A stretch of DNA of 64,000 nt from Saccharospirillum sp043196875 (lineage in GTDB: Bacteria > Pseudomonadota > Gammaproteobacteria > Pseudomonadales > Natronospirillaceae): the NCBI RefSeq assembly GCF_043196875.1, contig NZ_JBEBMX010000004.1, positions 186,001 to 250,000 on the forward strand, given 5' to 3'. Below are positions 26,893 through 35,202 of this stretch, one piece after another. The notes beneath the pieces were generated by a model. It searched no databases, was not told where the DNA came from, and saw nothing but the letters and a program-made list of their open reading frames with translations. How positions within the stretch are numbered: the stretch's first letter is position 1; every line of letters begins with the position of its first letter. Both the position numbers and the translations under genes were made by a program.

Positions 26893-26996
26893 GATCCAAG
26901 TCATTTAACTTGGATCGATCCGGTCCGATTCAGGGCAGGTAAAACTGGAGCGAAAGCTCCACAGGAAGAAGGAGTGCGCTCAGCCTCGACCTGCCA
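26893..26996. other. structured leader upstream of rsgA with nested hairpins
   Basis: Three stems are evident. GATCCAAGT / ACTTGGATC (26893-26916) has a 6-nt loop. TGGAGC-GAAA-GCTCCA (26946-26961) has a GNRA-type loop when read on the plus strand. An outer GGCAGGT / ACCTGCC (about 26935-26995) encloses the second. The region is between the kdpE-like gene and rsgA on the minus strand. Function unknown. Confidence 0.4.
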
Positions 26997-27027
26997 CTGG
27001 GGCAAGCTCTACAAAGGTCATGTTCAT
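26980..27027 (-). CDS. possible 15-codon ORF (leader peptide candidate)
   Basis: On the minus strand an AAGGAGG ribosome site stands seven bases before an ATG at 27027, opening a 15-codon frame (MNMTFVELAPVAGRG) ending at 26980. The ribosome site is among the strongest in the window, yet the frame is tiny and lies in front of a hairpin upstream of rsgA. It may be a regulatory leader peptide or a chance match. No regulatory codon run is evident. Confidence 0.3.
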   Translation of the reverse strand: MNMTFVELAPVAGRG

Positions 27028-27117
27028 CAAAACGCCTCCTTTTTGAGATGGGACTTCATCGCCACAGCGACAACGCCCAGCAGTTTGCCGCAGCCACAGC
27101 GGCCAAGCAATAGCCAA

Positions 27118-27816
27118 TCAGTTTGATAGCTGGTTTTGTCCCAGAAAACGATAACCGACACCCGGCTCGGTTTCGATGTAGCGCGGGTTGGCCGCATCGT
27201 CATCGAGCTTCTGACGCAGCTGACGAACCACATTACGCAGATACTGAGTATCGTCGCGATGCGTCGGCCCCCAGATGGTTTCCAGCAGTGCCGTCTGGGT
27301 CACCAACCGACCCGAGGCCAGCATCAGGTGACGCAACACCGCCCACTCCTTACGCGTCAGCACCACATTGTCGTTACGCACCAACAACCGACGCTGCGCC
27401 ACATCGATGCTCAGATAAGCATCATTAAACAACGGCTCCGGCTGCATTGGCTCGGTCGCCCGTGACGCCAGCAAGCGGCGCACCCGAGCCAGAAGCTCAT
27501 TAACGCTGAAGGGCTTCACCACATAATCCAGCGCGCCCAGATCCAGCGCCTGCACTTTTTCGGCTTCATCCGAACGCACCGACAATACCAATACCGGCAG
27601 ACTGCGTTCCGCCAAAATGCGCCGCAGCACCTCCTTGCCATCCAAGTCCGGCAAGCCCAGATCGAGCACCACCAAGGCCGGCTCGGCCAGCGCCGCCTGA
27701 GCCAGACCGGTGGCGCCATCACTTGCCTCAATCACCTCATAACCCTGGGAGGTCAGGCTGATGCGCAAAAATTTGCGGATCTGCGGTTCGTCATCAATGA
27801 TTAGAATTCGGTTCAT
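27118..27816 (-). CDS. KdpE-like response regulator
   Basis: 232 residues: receiver domain (1-120) with phospho-acceptor D52 (VVLDLGLPD) and K101, then an OmpR-type winged helix (about 130-228, VVLTRKEWAVLRHLMLASGRLVTQTALLETIWG, ending in the RYIETEPGVGYRF wing). Sequence pattern is closest to KdpE, the potassium-limitation regulator. Starts directly after the sensor-kinase stop, downstream of a trkH gene. No kdpFABC structural genes are in the window, so trkH is a likely target. Confidence 0.9.
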   Translation of the reverse strand: MNRILIIDDEPQIRKFLRISLTSQGYEVIEASDGATGLAQAALAEPALVVLDLGLPDLDGKEVLRRILAERSLPVLVLSVRSDEAEKVQALDLGALDYVVKPFSVNELLARVRRLLASRATEPMQPEPLFNDAYLSIDVAQRRLLVRNDNVVLTRKEWAVLRHLMLASGRLVTQTALLETIWGPTHRDDTQYLRNVVRQLRQKLDDDAANPRYIETEPGVGYRFLGQNQLSN

Positions 27817-29181
27817 CTACGCTTCTCCCGACCGGCCAGCCTGCGACAACGGCAAGCTCAGTCGTAAACAATGGCCGAAACCCTCCGGCGGCGGCACGAT
27901 GCACGCCTCGCCACCATGCACCCGCATCATGCCGCGGCAGATGGTCAACCCCAGACCGGACCCTTTTTCGTAGCGATCACCCCGGCTGAACGAATAGAAC
28001 TGGGCAAACACCGCCTCCCATTGATCGACCGGCAGTCCCTTACCCTGATCGCACACATCCAACACCATCCAGTCATCCTGACGCCGCACCCTGATCAATA
28101 CCTGGCCATCCGGCGGCGATGCTTTGAAGGCGTTATCAACAGCGTTGTAGAGCGCCTGTTCAACCAAAGCGGCGTGTACCCAAAGCGATGGCAAATCCAC
28201 CTCGGCCTTGAGTCGCAAACGCTGGCGCTGACTGTCTTGCGTCAAACGACGTGCCATGACGGCGTAGAGTTCTTCGACCGACACCCACTGCCGATTCAGC
28301 GATAACTCACCCTGCCCCAAGCGCGTCATATCGAGCAGATTCTGGATATAGGTTTCCAGCCGTTGGCTTTCATCGATGATCGAATCGAGCAAATCCAGCC
28401 GGTCCTGTTCCGACAAATCGGCGTGCAAATCACGCAACGATGTCGCCGAGCCCATCATCGTCACCAGTGGTGTTTTTAAATCGTGCGATACCGACGACAA
28501 CAAGGCCGAGCGCAAACGCTCTTCATCGGCCTGGCGCTCGGCGCGTTTCAGTTCGTCGGCGGCAGCATCCCGCTCCAGCGCCGTCTGTACCTGTTCACCC
28601 AGGCTGCGCACCAGCGTCCGCCAACTGGCCGGCAAGCGCTGCTCGTTGAGTACTTCGACGCGCAGTGCCCGAGCGCCGGTTAAGGCGTCGCGTTCGCCGG
28701 GTGCCGGGATGAGCCGCAACTGATCGGGAAACCGTTCGGCACTGAATTCGGCCAGCGCTGCGGTTAAATCATCGCCGCGCTGTAACTGCGCCATTAACCG
28801 CAGCTGGGCTTTCAGAAAGCCTTCCTGGAACTGCAACTGCAGCAGTTGCGAGCGCAACCGATAGGCCAACCAACCGGCCAGCAGCGCAAAGAAAACATAA
28901 GCCAGCGCCGCCGCCAGTTCGCCCGCATCGTGCATCTGAAAACTGAAACGCGGCTGGGTATGAAAGAAGTTAAACAGCGCAAAACCGAGAAAGGCACAGA
29001 TCAATACCCCGGCCCAACCGGTCCAGAGTGCGCACACCAGCGCGACCATTAAATACAACAGCAGATGCGTCGACTGGTTCAGCCAGGCGCCGGGCAACCA
29101 ACCCAGCAAGGTGACCAACACCGGCAACAGCGTCGCCAGCAACCAGGCGTTCCGATTAGGCCAGGGCAGTCTCAACAGCAT
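27817..29181 (-). CDS. KdpD-like sensor histidine kinase without the KdpD/USP N-terminal domains
   Basis: 454 residues from ATG 29181. The N-terminus is directly a four-helix DUF4118 membrane region (about 13-108) containing the KdpD-like FNFFHTQPRFSF, followed by a linker or GAF-like region, HisKA with H233 (SSVSHDLKTPLV) and HATPase_c (N, G1, G2 boxes YNAVDNAFKASPP, GKGLP, GSGLGLTICRG). Full KdpD is about 890 residues; the KdpD and universal-stress N-terminal domains are absent, so signal sensing must differ. Starts just after the trkH stop; stop and kdpE start adjoin. Confidence 0.88.
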   Translation of the reverse strand: MLLRLPWPNRNAWLLATLLPVLVTLLGWLPGAWLNQSTHLLLYLMVALVCALWTGWAGVLICAFLGFALFNFFHTQPRFSFQMHDAGELAAALAYVFFALLAGWLAYRLRSQLLQLQFQEGFLKAQLRLMAQLQRGDDLTAALAEFSAERFPDQLRLIPAPGERDALTGARALRVEVLNEQRLPASWRTLVRSLGEQVQTALERDAAADELKRAERQADEERLRSALLSSVSHDLKTPLVTMMGSATSLRDLHADLSEQDRLDLLDSIIDESQRLETYIQNLLDMTRLGQGELSLNRQWVSVEELYAVMARRLTQDSQRQRLRLKAEVDLPSLWVHAALVEQALYNAVDNAFKASPPDGQVLIRVRRQDDWMVLDVCDQGKGLPVDQWEAVFAQFYSFSRGDRYEKGSGLGLTICRGMMRVHGGEACIVPPPEGFGHCLRLSLPLSQAGRSGEA

Positions 29182-29186
29182 TCTCC

Positions 29187-30638
29187 TTACCAACGCCAGA
29201 AGCCGGGCGTAAAGGGCACAATCAGCGCCAGAAACTCCAAGCGACCGAGCAACATGGCAACACACAACAACAACTTGGCCACTTCATTGAGCGAACTGAA
29301 GTTGCCAGCCGGGCCGATAATAGCACCGAGCCCCGGGCCGATGTTCATCAGCGCGGTCAGGGCGGCCGAGGTTGCGGTTACCGCATCCAGGCCGGTCATC
29401 GCCAGCAACAGACTGCAGCCAAGCCAGCTGACCATGACCAGAAAGAAATACGCCAGCGCAGCAACCAGCACGCCTTCTTCAACGCGGCGCTGATTATATT
29501 GCCGGGAAAAATGCGCTTTCGGGTGCAACGAATGAAACAGATGTTCGCGCGTCATCAACGCCAATAACTGATAGCGAAACAGCTTGATGCCACCGGATGT
29601 CGAACCGGAACAGGCGCCACTAAACATCAGAAACCCAAACACCAGCAACGCAAAACCGCCCCACTGCGAATAGTCATCGCTGGCGTAACCGGTGGTGGTT
29701 ATCACCGATACCAGATTGAACAGACTGTGCGTCAGCAACTCACCCCAGGACAATTCACTGCCGGCCAGCCGACGCGCCAAGGTCACCGCCAGGGTCGCTG
29801 CCAGCACCAGCTTCAACAGCAGTTGCACCTGCGCATCGCGCAGCAGCAGCCAACTGCGTTCACGCACCGAATTCACAAACAATAAAAACGGCATACCGCC
29901 GAGCAACATAAAGGCGCTCGCCGCCCACAATAAAGCAGGTCGCTGGAACTGACCGAAGGACGCATCCGAGGTTGAATAGCCGCCGGTGGCGACGGACGTC
30001 AGCGCATGATTGAAGGCCTGAAAAGCGGTCATGCCCAGCGCCCAATAAGTTAAAAACGCCAGCAGTGAAATCACCGCATAGGCCAGCGCAATGGTCAGCG
30101 CCACCCGGGCGATGCGACTGTTTTGAATATCGGACCACTCAGACGATTCGGTACGAAACAAACGCATACCGCCGACTTTAAGAAACGGCAGCACCGCCAC
30201 CGCCATCAGAATAATGCCGATGCCGCCGACCCACTGAGTAATGGAGCGCCACACCAGTAAAGCGCGCGGCCCCCGATCCAAGCCGGCAATTACCGTCGAG
30301 CCGGTGGTGGTCAAACCGGACACACTTTCAAACAGCGCATCGACAAAGCTCAGTTCCGGCCAACCCCAATAAAGCGGCAGCGCGCCGGTGACCGACAACA
30401 GCGTCCAGTTAAACAGCGTCACCAAAAACATCTGACGGGGGCGCAAACGCTGCAGTCGGCCGCGACCGAGCACAAAACACAACAACGCCAGCACCACACA
30501 AAGCACCGCACTGAACACCAGCGGTCGCACCAGTTGATCGTTGTGCCAATCGACCCAGAGAATCGGCACCACCATAAAACCCGCCCAGACCAGCAAGGTA
30601 AAAGAAGCGATCTGCAGCGCCGGTTTCAGCTCGGACAT
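29187..30638 (-). CDS. trkH: potassium uptake protein TrkH
   Basis: 483 residues, the same length as E. coli TrkH, from ATG 30638 (GGGAGG six bases upstream). Four pore-loop repeats can be seen by their selectivity-filter motifs: TTTGSTV, SVATGGYS, TTTGYA and NIGPGLG. It is the membrane pore of the Trk potassium system and needs TrkA-type cytoplasmic subunits, which are not here. It heads an operon with the KdpD-like kinase and KdpE-like regulator. Confidence 0.95.
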   Translation of the reverse strand: MSELKPALQIASFTLLVWAGFMVVPILWVDWHNDQLVRPLVFSAVLCVVLALLCFVLGRGRLQRLRPRQMFLVTLFNWTLLSVTGALPLYWGWPELSFVDALFESVSGLTTTGSTVIAGLDRGPRALLVWRSITQWVGGIGIILMAVAVLPFLKVGGMRLFRTESSEWSDIQNSRIARVALTIALAYAVISLLAFLTYWALGMTAFQAFNHALTSVATGGYSTSDASFGQFQRPALLWAASAFMLLGGMPFLLFVNSVRERSWLLLRDAQVQLLLKLVLAATLAVTLARRLAGSELSWGELLTHSLFNLVSVITTTGYASDDYSQWGGFALLVFGFLMFSGACSGSTSGGIKLFRYQLLALMTREHLFHSLHPKAHFSRQYNQRRVEEGVLVAALAYFFLVMVSWLGCSLLLAMTGLDAVTATSAALTALMNIGPGLGAIIGPAGNFSSLNEVAKLLLCVAMLLGRLEFLALIVPFTPGFWRW

Positions 30639-30848
30639 CACTCGCCTCCCAAGACGAGACCTGATGCCGAACAGTCTATGGAGAGCGCCGTAAGCGAACT
30701 ATCAGGCCAGCCGAAGCGGCGTAATTTCTGCGTAATAGCAACAGGCGCACAGTTGTCCGCCCTGGCAGTACCGTTCGCAGACCATCCTGCTACACTCGGC
30801 AGTCTTCACCCACTAGGAGGGGATTCTCCCCCGCTTTCGGAGTTTTGG

Positions 30849-32945
30849 ATGAAAGGCATACATCGCTGTCTGTTGATGGCAAGCACCCTGTTAGTGGCCG
30901 CCCCGGCCTGGTCATTTAACTTCTTTGGTCTCTTTGGTTCCGACGATTCCGAGCTGGAACGTCTACTCGCCAGCGCACCGGCCGACACCGCCTGGTTTAC
31001 CGCCGGCCATTCCGACATAGACAGCTACAGCTTTATGCAGGGCGAACCCTACAGCGCCAATCAGCCACCGATGACCGAGCTTTATGAGCTCACCGACAAT
31101 TCCCCGGGCCTTGCCGTTCTGCTGCGCATGTATGAAGACTTTATTGCCCAGCTCGACAGCACCAACACCAACCTGCAGGCTTACTACGGCATCGAAGCCG
31201 GTGATTACTACGCCTTCTATCTCGATGGTCTGATGCCGGTCGTGCGCATGACAGTCAGCGACCCGGAAGCCTTTATGCAACGCTGGAACGACGCCGCTGC
31301 CGAGACTGGCAAAGCCGCCAAGACGCGTCAGATTGCCGGTCTGGATGTACAGCAATGGCGACTGACAGCAGTGCAGGATAACAACCAGATGAACCTGGCG
31401 TTGAGCCTGGACGACGGCATCGCCACCCTCACCGTCATCAACGAATTCGACAATGACGACCGCCTGGCCCAGCGTTTTGGTCGCGCCGCCGTCAGCGAAT
31501 CGCTGGTCGACAGCGAAACCTGGAAAGCCCTGGGTGATGAATACGATTTCGACACTCTGATGCGCGGTTATTTCAGCATCACCGAAGTCGCCAAGGCCGT
31601 CTTGCAGCCACACACCAGCCTGATGGGTCAGGATCTGCAAGCGCTGATTCCCAGCGAAATGGCTGAGCTGAACGCCACGGTCAGCGCCAACTGCGCCGAC
31701 GAATGGCAAGGCCTGGCGCAGAGTGTGCCGCGTCTGGTTTACGGCATTGAGGACTTGGACGTCAGCGCCGACAGCATCATGCAAAGCCTGCGCTTTATCC
31801 TGGAAATGAATAACCGGGCCGTCACCACCGAACTGGCCAAACTGCCCGGTTCGCTGCCGGCCTACAGCAATGACGCCAGCGACAAGATTTTTGCCCTGGC
31901 CGCGGGTATCGACCTGAACGCTCTGTCGCCGGTGATCACCGCGCTGTGGACGGAATTCTCCAACGCCAGCTTCAGCTGCCCGCAACTGGTGGAAATGCAG
32001 ACCGCTTTGCGCAACAGCCTGAACCCGTCTTTTGCCGGCATGATCAACGGCGTGCTGCCGGGCTTTAAAGGTCTGGGTGTGGCTGCTTTCAACCTCGAAC
32101 CCAACGCCCAATCGCCGACTGGCCTCAGTGGCTCTGCGCTGATCAGCGCCAGCGCCGACGATCCTGCCATCCTCGCTAACACCCTGCGTGCCAGCGCCGC
32201 CGCCTTCTATCCTATTCCGCAGATTCCCAGCAACGGAGATCCGGTCGCGTTGCCCATGCCCTACTGGCCGGAACCCATCTACCTGGCGATTAAAGGCTCG
32301 CACCTGGTGGCCTACACCGGCGAAGCCGCTGCGCAAGCTGCCGACGAGCTCAGCAACGAACCGCTGAATCGCGATGGCACTTTCGGTGGCGCCTTTAACA
32401 TGGCGCGCTTTGGCGAAGCGATGATCGACGGCATGCCTTACTTCAACCTGCCCACTCGGGGCGAGTGCGAAGCCACCTACCTGTCGATGCTGACCTTCAG
32501 CGAATTGCCAGTGGAATACACCTACCGCGAAACCTACACCGAACGCGGCTGGGAAGCGGTGCTGAATGCCACCATCGGCCGCCCGGACAGCGCCGGAAAC
32601 CAGATTGAGCCGGGCCAGTACCAGACCTCCGTGCTCAGTTCCGATTGCCAGTGGTACCCCGACGGCACCGAAACCTTTACCGCCGAGGGCGCTGGTCGAT
32701 ACGTGCAAAAAGATGACCAGCAACAATGCGAGCTCTATACCCTCGATTACCAATGGCGCCAGGAAGGCAACCAGCTGTTCCAAGACAGCCAGTCAGCCCA
32801 AAGCCGTGACAGCTGCAGCCAGTCACTGGCAGCGGTTGAAGCGGAAAGCTACCAATGCACCGTTCTCGGCATGAGCGAAGACGGCTTCTACTGCCTCTAC
32901 GACGCCGGCCTCGACAGCGAAATGCTGATGCACTACCGCCGTTGA
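30849..32945 (+). CDS. large exported protein of unknown function
   Basis: 698 residues from ATG 30849 (GGAG six bases upstream); the frame stays open upstream to 30534 without coding signs. A signal peptide of about 25 residues (LLMASTLLVAAPAWS) precedes an acidic, mature region with no recognised domain. No membrane helices, metal motifs or repeats were found. The C-terminal third (about 610-690) contains pairs of cysteines (SSDCQWYP, QQCELYTLDY, RDSCSQSL, ESYQCTVLG, DGFYCLYD) that may form disulfides. Monocistronic, divergent from trkH, with its own terminator. Function not assigned. Confidence 0.7.
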   Translation: MKGIHRCLLMASTLLVAAPAWSFNFFGLFGSDDSELERLLASAPADTAWFTAGHSDIDSYSFMQGEPYSANQPPMTELYELTDNSPGLAVLLRMYEDFIAQLDSTNTNLQAYYGIEAGDYYAFYLDGLMPVVRMTVSDPEAFMQRWNDAAAETGKAAKTRQIAGLDVQQWRLTAVQDNNQMNLALSLDDGIATLTVINEFDNDDRLAQRFGRAAVSESLVDSETWKALGDEYDFDTLMRGYFSITEVAKAVLQPHTSLMGQDLQALIPSEMAELNATVSANCADEWQGLAQSVPRLVYGIEDLDVSADSIMQSLRFILEMNNRAVTTELAKLPGSLPAYSNDASDKIFALAAGIDLNALSPVITALWTEFSNASFSCPQLVEMQTALRNSLNPSFAGMINGVLPGFKGLGVAAFNLEPNAQSPTGLSGSALISASADDPAILANTLRASAAAFYPIPQIPSNGDPVALPMPYWPEPIYLAIKGSHLVAYTGEAAAQAADELSNEPLNRDGTFGGAFNMARFGEAMIDGMPYFNLPTRGECEATYLSMLTFSELPVEYTYRETYTERGWEAVLNATIGRPDSAGNQIEPGQYQTSVLSSDCQWYPDGTETFTAEGAGRYVQKDDQQQCELYTLDYQWRQEGNQLFQDSQSAQSRDSCSQSLAAVEAESYQCTVLGMSEDGFYCLYDAGLDSEMLMHYRR

Positions 32946-32971
32946 GCGGTTAAAGAAGCCTTGAGCTGTTC

Positions 32972-33001
32972 AAAAAAGCCCCGCTGATGCGGGGCTTTTA
33001 T
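32972..33001 (+). terminator. rho-independent terminator after the exported protein gene
   Basis: Stem AAAGCCCCGC / GCGGGGCTTT with a TGAT loop, then a T run, 27 bp past the stop. Confidence 0.85.
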
Positions 33002-33133
33002 TGCCTGCATGGGTAGACAGTAACCAACCCAGTTACCCACAGAAGCCGTGGACAAGGTTGTGTACAACCTCGGGAGAAGTGGGTTCAGCCCCGCCGTACG
33101 CCAGCCTTTTGAAAATCGTTAAAAAACAAACAG

Positions 33134-35050
33134 TTAATCCGAGGTCGGAGCAAACTTTATAGTGCTGCCGTCGGCGCACAGAAGGCTCACCTCGCGCGCG
33201 GCGCCCGCTTCGTCGAGCCACAGCTGGCCCAGGGCCGAGCAGTTGACCAGAGCGCGGCCTTTTTGCCCTTCGGGTAAGCGGGTGCGAATCGACATGCGGC
33301 GTCGCTTGGTCAGCCAGTTCAATGGCGATTTACGGCCATAAAGCCAGCGGTTGAGTCGATCAAACCCCGGCAGCAGCGAAGCTGGAAATTCGTTCTTCAA
33401 ACCGCTGCAGGTGATCTGGGTGATCACCGGTTGGTGCTTGCTGCGGCGCAGCACCACATCGTAGACAAAGGAATAATGCACATCGCCGCTGAGTATCATG
33501 AAATGGCCGGGCGTTTTACGGTGCCGGAAAATATTCAGCATGATGCTCGCCGCGCCCCGGTGCGCCATCCAGTTTTCCGCATCCACCAGCAAGGCCTGAC
33601 CAAAGTAGGTGAACACCCGCTGCACGGTTTCAATCAACTTAACGCCATAGACCGGCGCGGCTGACACCATGACCACCGCGTCATGGTTGATCAGTTCTTG
33701 CTGCAATTCCGTCATGGCTTCCCAGTCGAGCAAACCCGATGGCCGGCTCGGTCGCTTTTCCGACGGCCAGCGCTGGGTGCGCGTATCGAGCACCACCAGC
33801 TTGGGTTCGGTATCGAGACAAAAATGCCAGTGCTCCCACTGCAATAAGCGATCGATCAGGCTGTTGTGTGCCTGGTCGCGTTGCTCAATGCCCACGCCAT
33901 TGGCAAAACACTCAGGCACGGCCTTATCGAACAAGGGCGCCATGCGTTGTGGTGCGTTACCCCAACCCTGACACAGCAGATAACCGATGATGGCGTTGCC
34001 GATAATGCGTCGCGCAAAGGGATGACCATAAGCGGCGTCTTCCCAGGCGCGAGTCAGGTTCCAGTCATCAGTGACGTCGTGATCGTCAAAAATCATATAG
34101 GTCGGCAGATGCGCCATGGCGCGTTGCACCGCGGGCAAGCTGTCGACAAATCCCTCCAGCGCTTCACGCTCGCGCTGATAATCGTCGATAAACTCGGCGT
34201 CGATATCTGGCGCATCGAGCGATAATTTCGACCACAGTTGTGGCGACCAGACCAACAGATACATAGCCAGAATTTCCGCCAGGCTGACCAGATGATTGCG
34301 CGCCGAAGCATCGGTAAAAATCGGTTTGCGCACCCCGGTAAAAAACGCTTCCAGTAATTTCCGGTTGTCTTTATCGCGCGGTAACAACTCGGCGCGACGA
34401 TAATAAAAATCGGTGTTTCCGTGCAGCTCTGAGCTCTGGTTCAGCGCCGCGCCCTGCCAGCGTTCGTCGGCCAAACCCAAGGCTTCAATCAGCTGGTGAA
34501 TGACATGGAGCATGGGGCCGGCAACGTCATCGGCATAGATCTGATCGCCCGTCATCATTAATAAGGCTGGACATTGTTGCGGCTTTTCCAAAGTGTCAGC
34601 CAGCACATCATCGGCACGCGCCAGCGCGTCCTTCGACGGAAAATGCGGCTTACGGCAGGAGCCGTGCAGCAAATAATCCAGCCGACCACGGCGTACCAAA
34701 GAAGGCCGCTCTTCGCCGTCGTACAACAACCCCGGCACCAGTTGTGCGAGGTTGTGTTCGGTATCCGCCTGCTGCAGCCAGAGGTCGTAACCAAAACGCT
34801 GATCGGCCGGCAATGGCTGTTCGACATTGAGACTGATCAGATTGATCCAGGCGCGTTCACCAATGCGCACCGACTGACAACAGTCCGCCAGATCAAAGTC
34901 CATCACCGGCATGTTGTCGCAATGCAATTGTGCGCGGCCGGACGGCTGTTGGGTGGTCACCAGCCACAACACCAATTGCTGCGCATCCAGGTGTCGCACC
35001 TGTGGCCCGGCCACAATCAATGGCCAGTCATCGACTATTTGCTTCGTCAA
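33134..35050 (-). CDS. PhoD-like metallophosphatase (alkaline phosphatase D family)
   Basis: About 638 residues from TTG 35050 (GGGGAG seven bases upstream); an alternative TTG at 35101 adds 17 residues. Metallophosphatase motifs in order: LHGSCRKPHF, MTGDQIYADD, MIFDDHDVTDDW and SGDVHYSF. The two tandem Asp/His motifs are PhoD-type. No signal peptide is evident, unlike classic Tat-exported PhoD, so it may be cytoplasmic. It is divergent from phoX, with which it shares a Pho box region. Confidence 0.85.
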   Translation of the reverse strand: MTKQIVDDWPLIVAGPQVRHLDAQQLVLWLVTTQQPSGRAQLHCDNMPVMDFDLADCCQSVRIGERAWINLISLNVEQPLPADQRFGYDLWLQQADTEHNLAQLVPGLLYDGEERPSLVRRGRLDYLLHGSCRKPHFPSKDALARADDVLADTLEKPQQCPALLMMTGDQIYADDVAGPMLHVIHQLIEALGLADERWQGAALNQSSELHGNTDFYYRRAELLPRDKDNRKLLEAFFTGVRKPIFTDASARNHLVSLAEILAMYLLVWSPQLWSKLSLDAPDIDAEFIDDYQREREALEGFVDSLPAVQRAMAHLPTYMIFDDHDVTDDWNLTRAWEDAAYGHPFARRIIGNAIIGYLLCQGWGNAPQRMAPLFDKAVPECFANGVGIEQRDQAHNSLIDRLLQWEHWHFCLDTEPKLVVLDTRTQRWPSEKRPSRPSGLLDWEAMTELQQELINHDAVVMVSAAPVYGVKLIETVQRVFTYFGQALLVDAENWMAHRGAASIMLNIFRHRKTPGHFMILSGDVHYSFVYDVVLRRSKHQPVITQITCSGLKNEFPASLLPGFDRLNRWLYGRKSPLNWLTKRRRMSIRTRLPEGQKGRALVNCSALGQLWLDEAGAAREVSLLCADGSTIKFAPTSD

Positions 35051-35100
35051 ACGGCTACTCCCCAATCCCCAATTCAATCCATTCGAACAGCATACAGACA

Positions 35101-35130
35101 AGCGTCATCTGTTGGTCATGCAATTGTCAC
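35101..35130 (+). promoter_or_regulatory. Pho box (three PhoB half-sites)
   Basis: Three GTCAT/GTCAC repeats start at 35104, 35115 and 35126, at exact 11-bp intervals. This is the period and core of PhoB-binding half-sites. They lie 70-100 bp before phoX and about 50-80 bp from the phoD-like start. PhoB regulation of phoX is therefore strongly suggested. Confidence 0.8.
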
Positions 35131-35202
35131 AGCCATTCGCAAAACTGCGACATCGCTATCGCTTCGCCCACCCAATTGAAAAAAACACAGGACCTTCAAA
35201 CG

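Noticed and set aside
30534..30848. An open 105-codon extension in front of the 698-residue exported protein
   Set aside because: The signal peptide and a ribosome site begin at 30849; the extension has no signal sequence or domain and overlaps the divergent trkH start.
30963..32783. A 606-codon open frame on the minus strand inside the exported protein gene
   Set aside because: It mirrors the coding strand of a gene with a signal peptide, ribosome site and terminator, and its translation is low-complexity His/Gln/Gly-rich without domains.
33010..33100. A TTACCCACA sequence and small stems downstream of the phoD-like gene, similar to a DnaA box
   Set aside because: Only one weak match, no cluster of boxes, no AT-rich unwinding region, and no dnaA, dnaN or gidA nearby. 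Not an origin.
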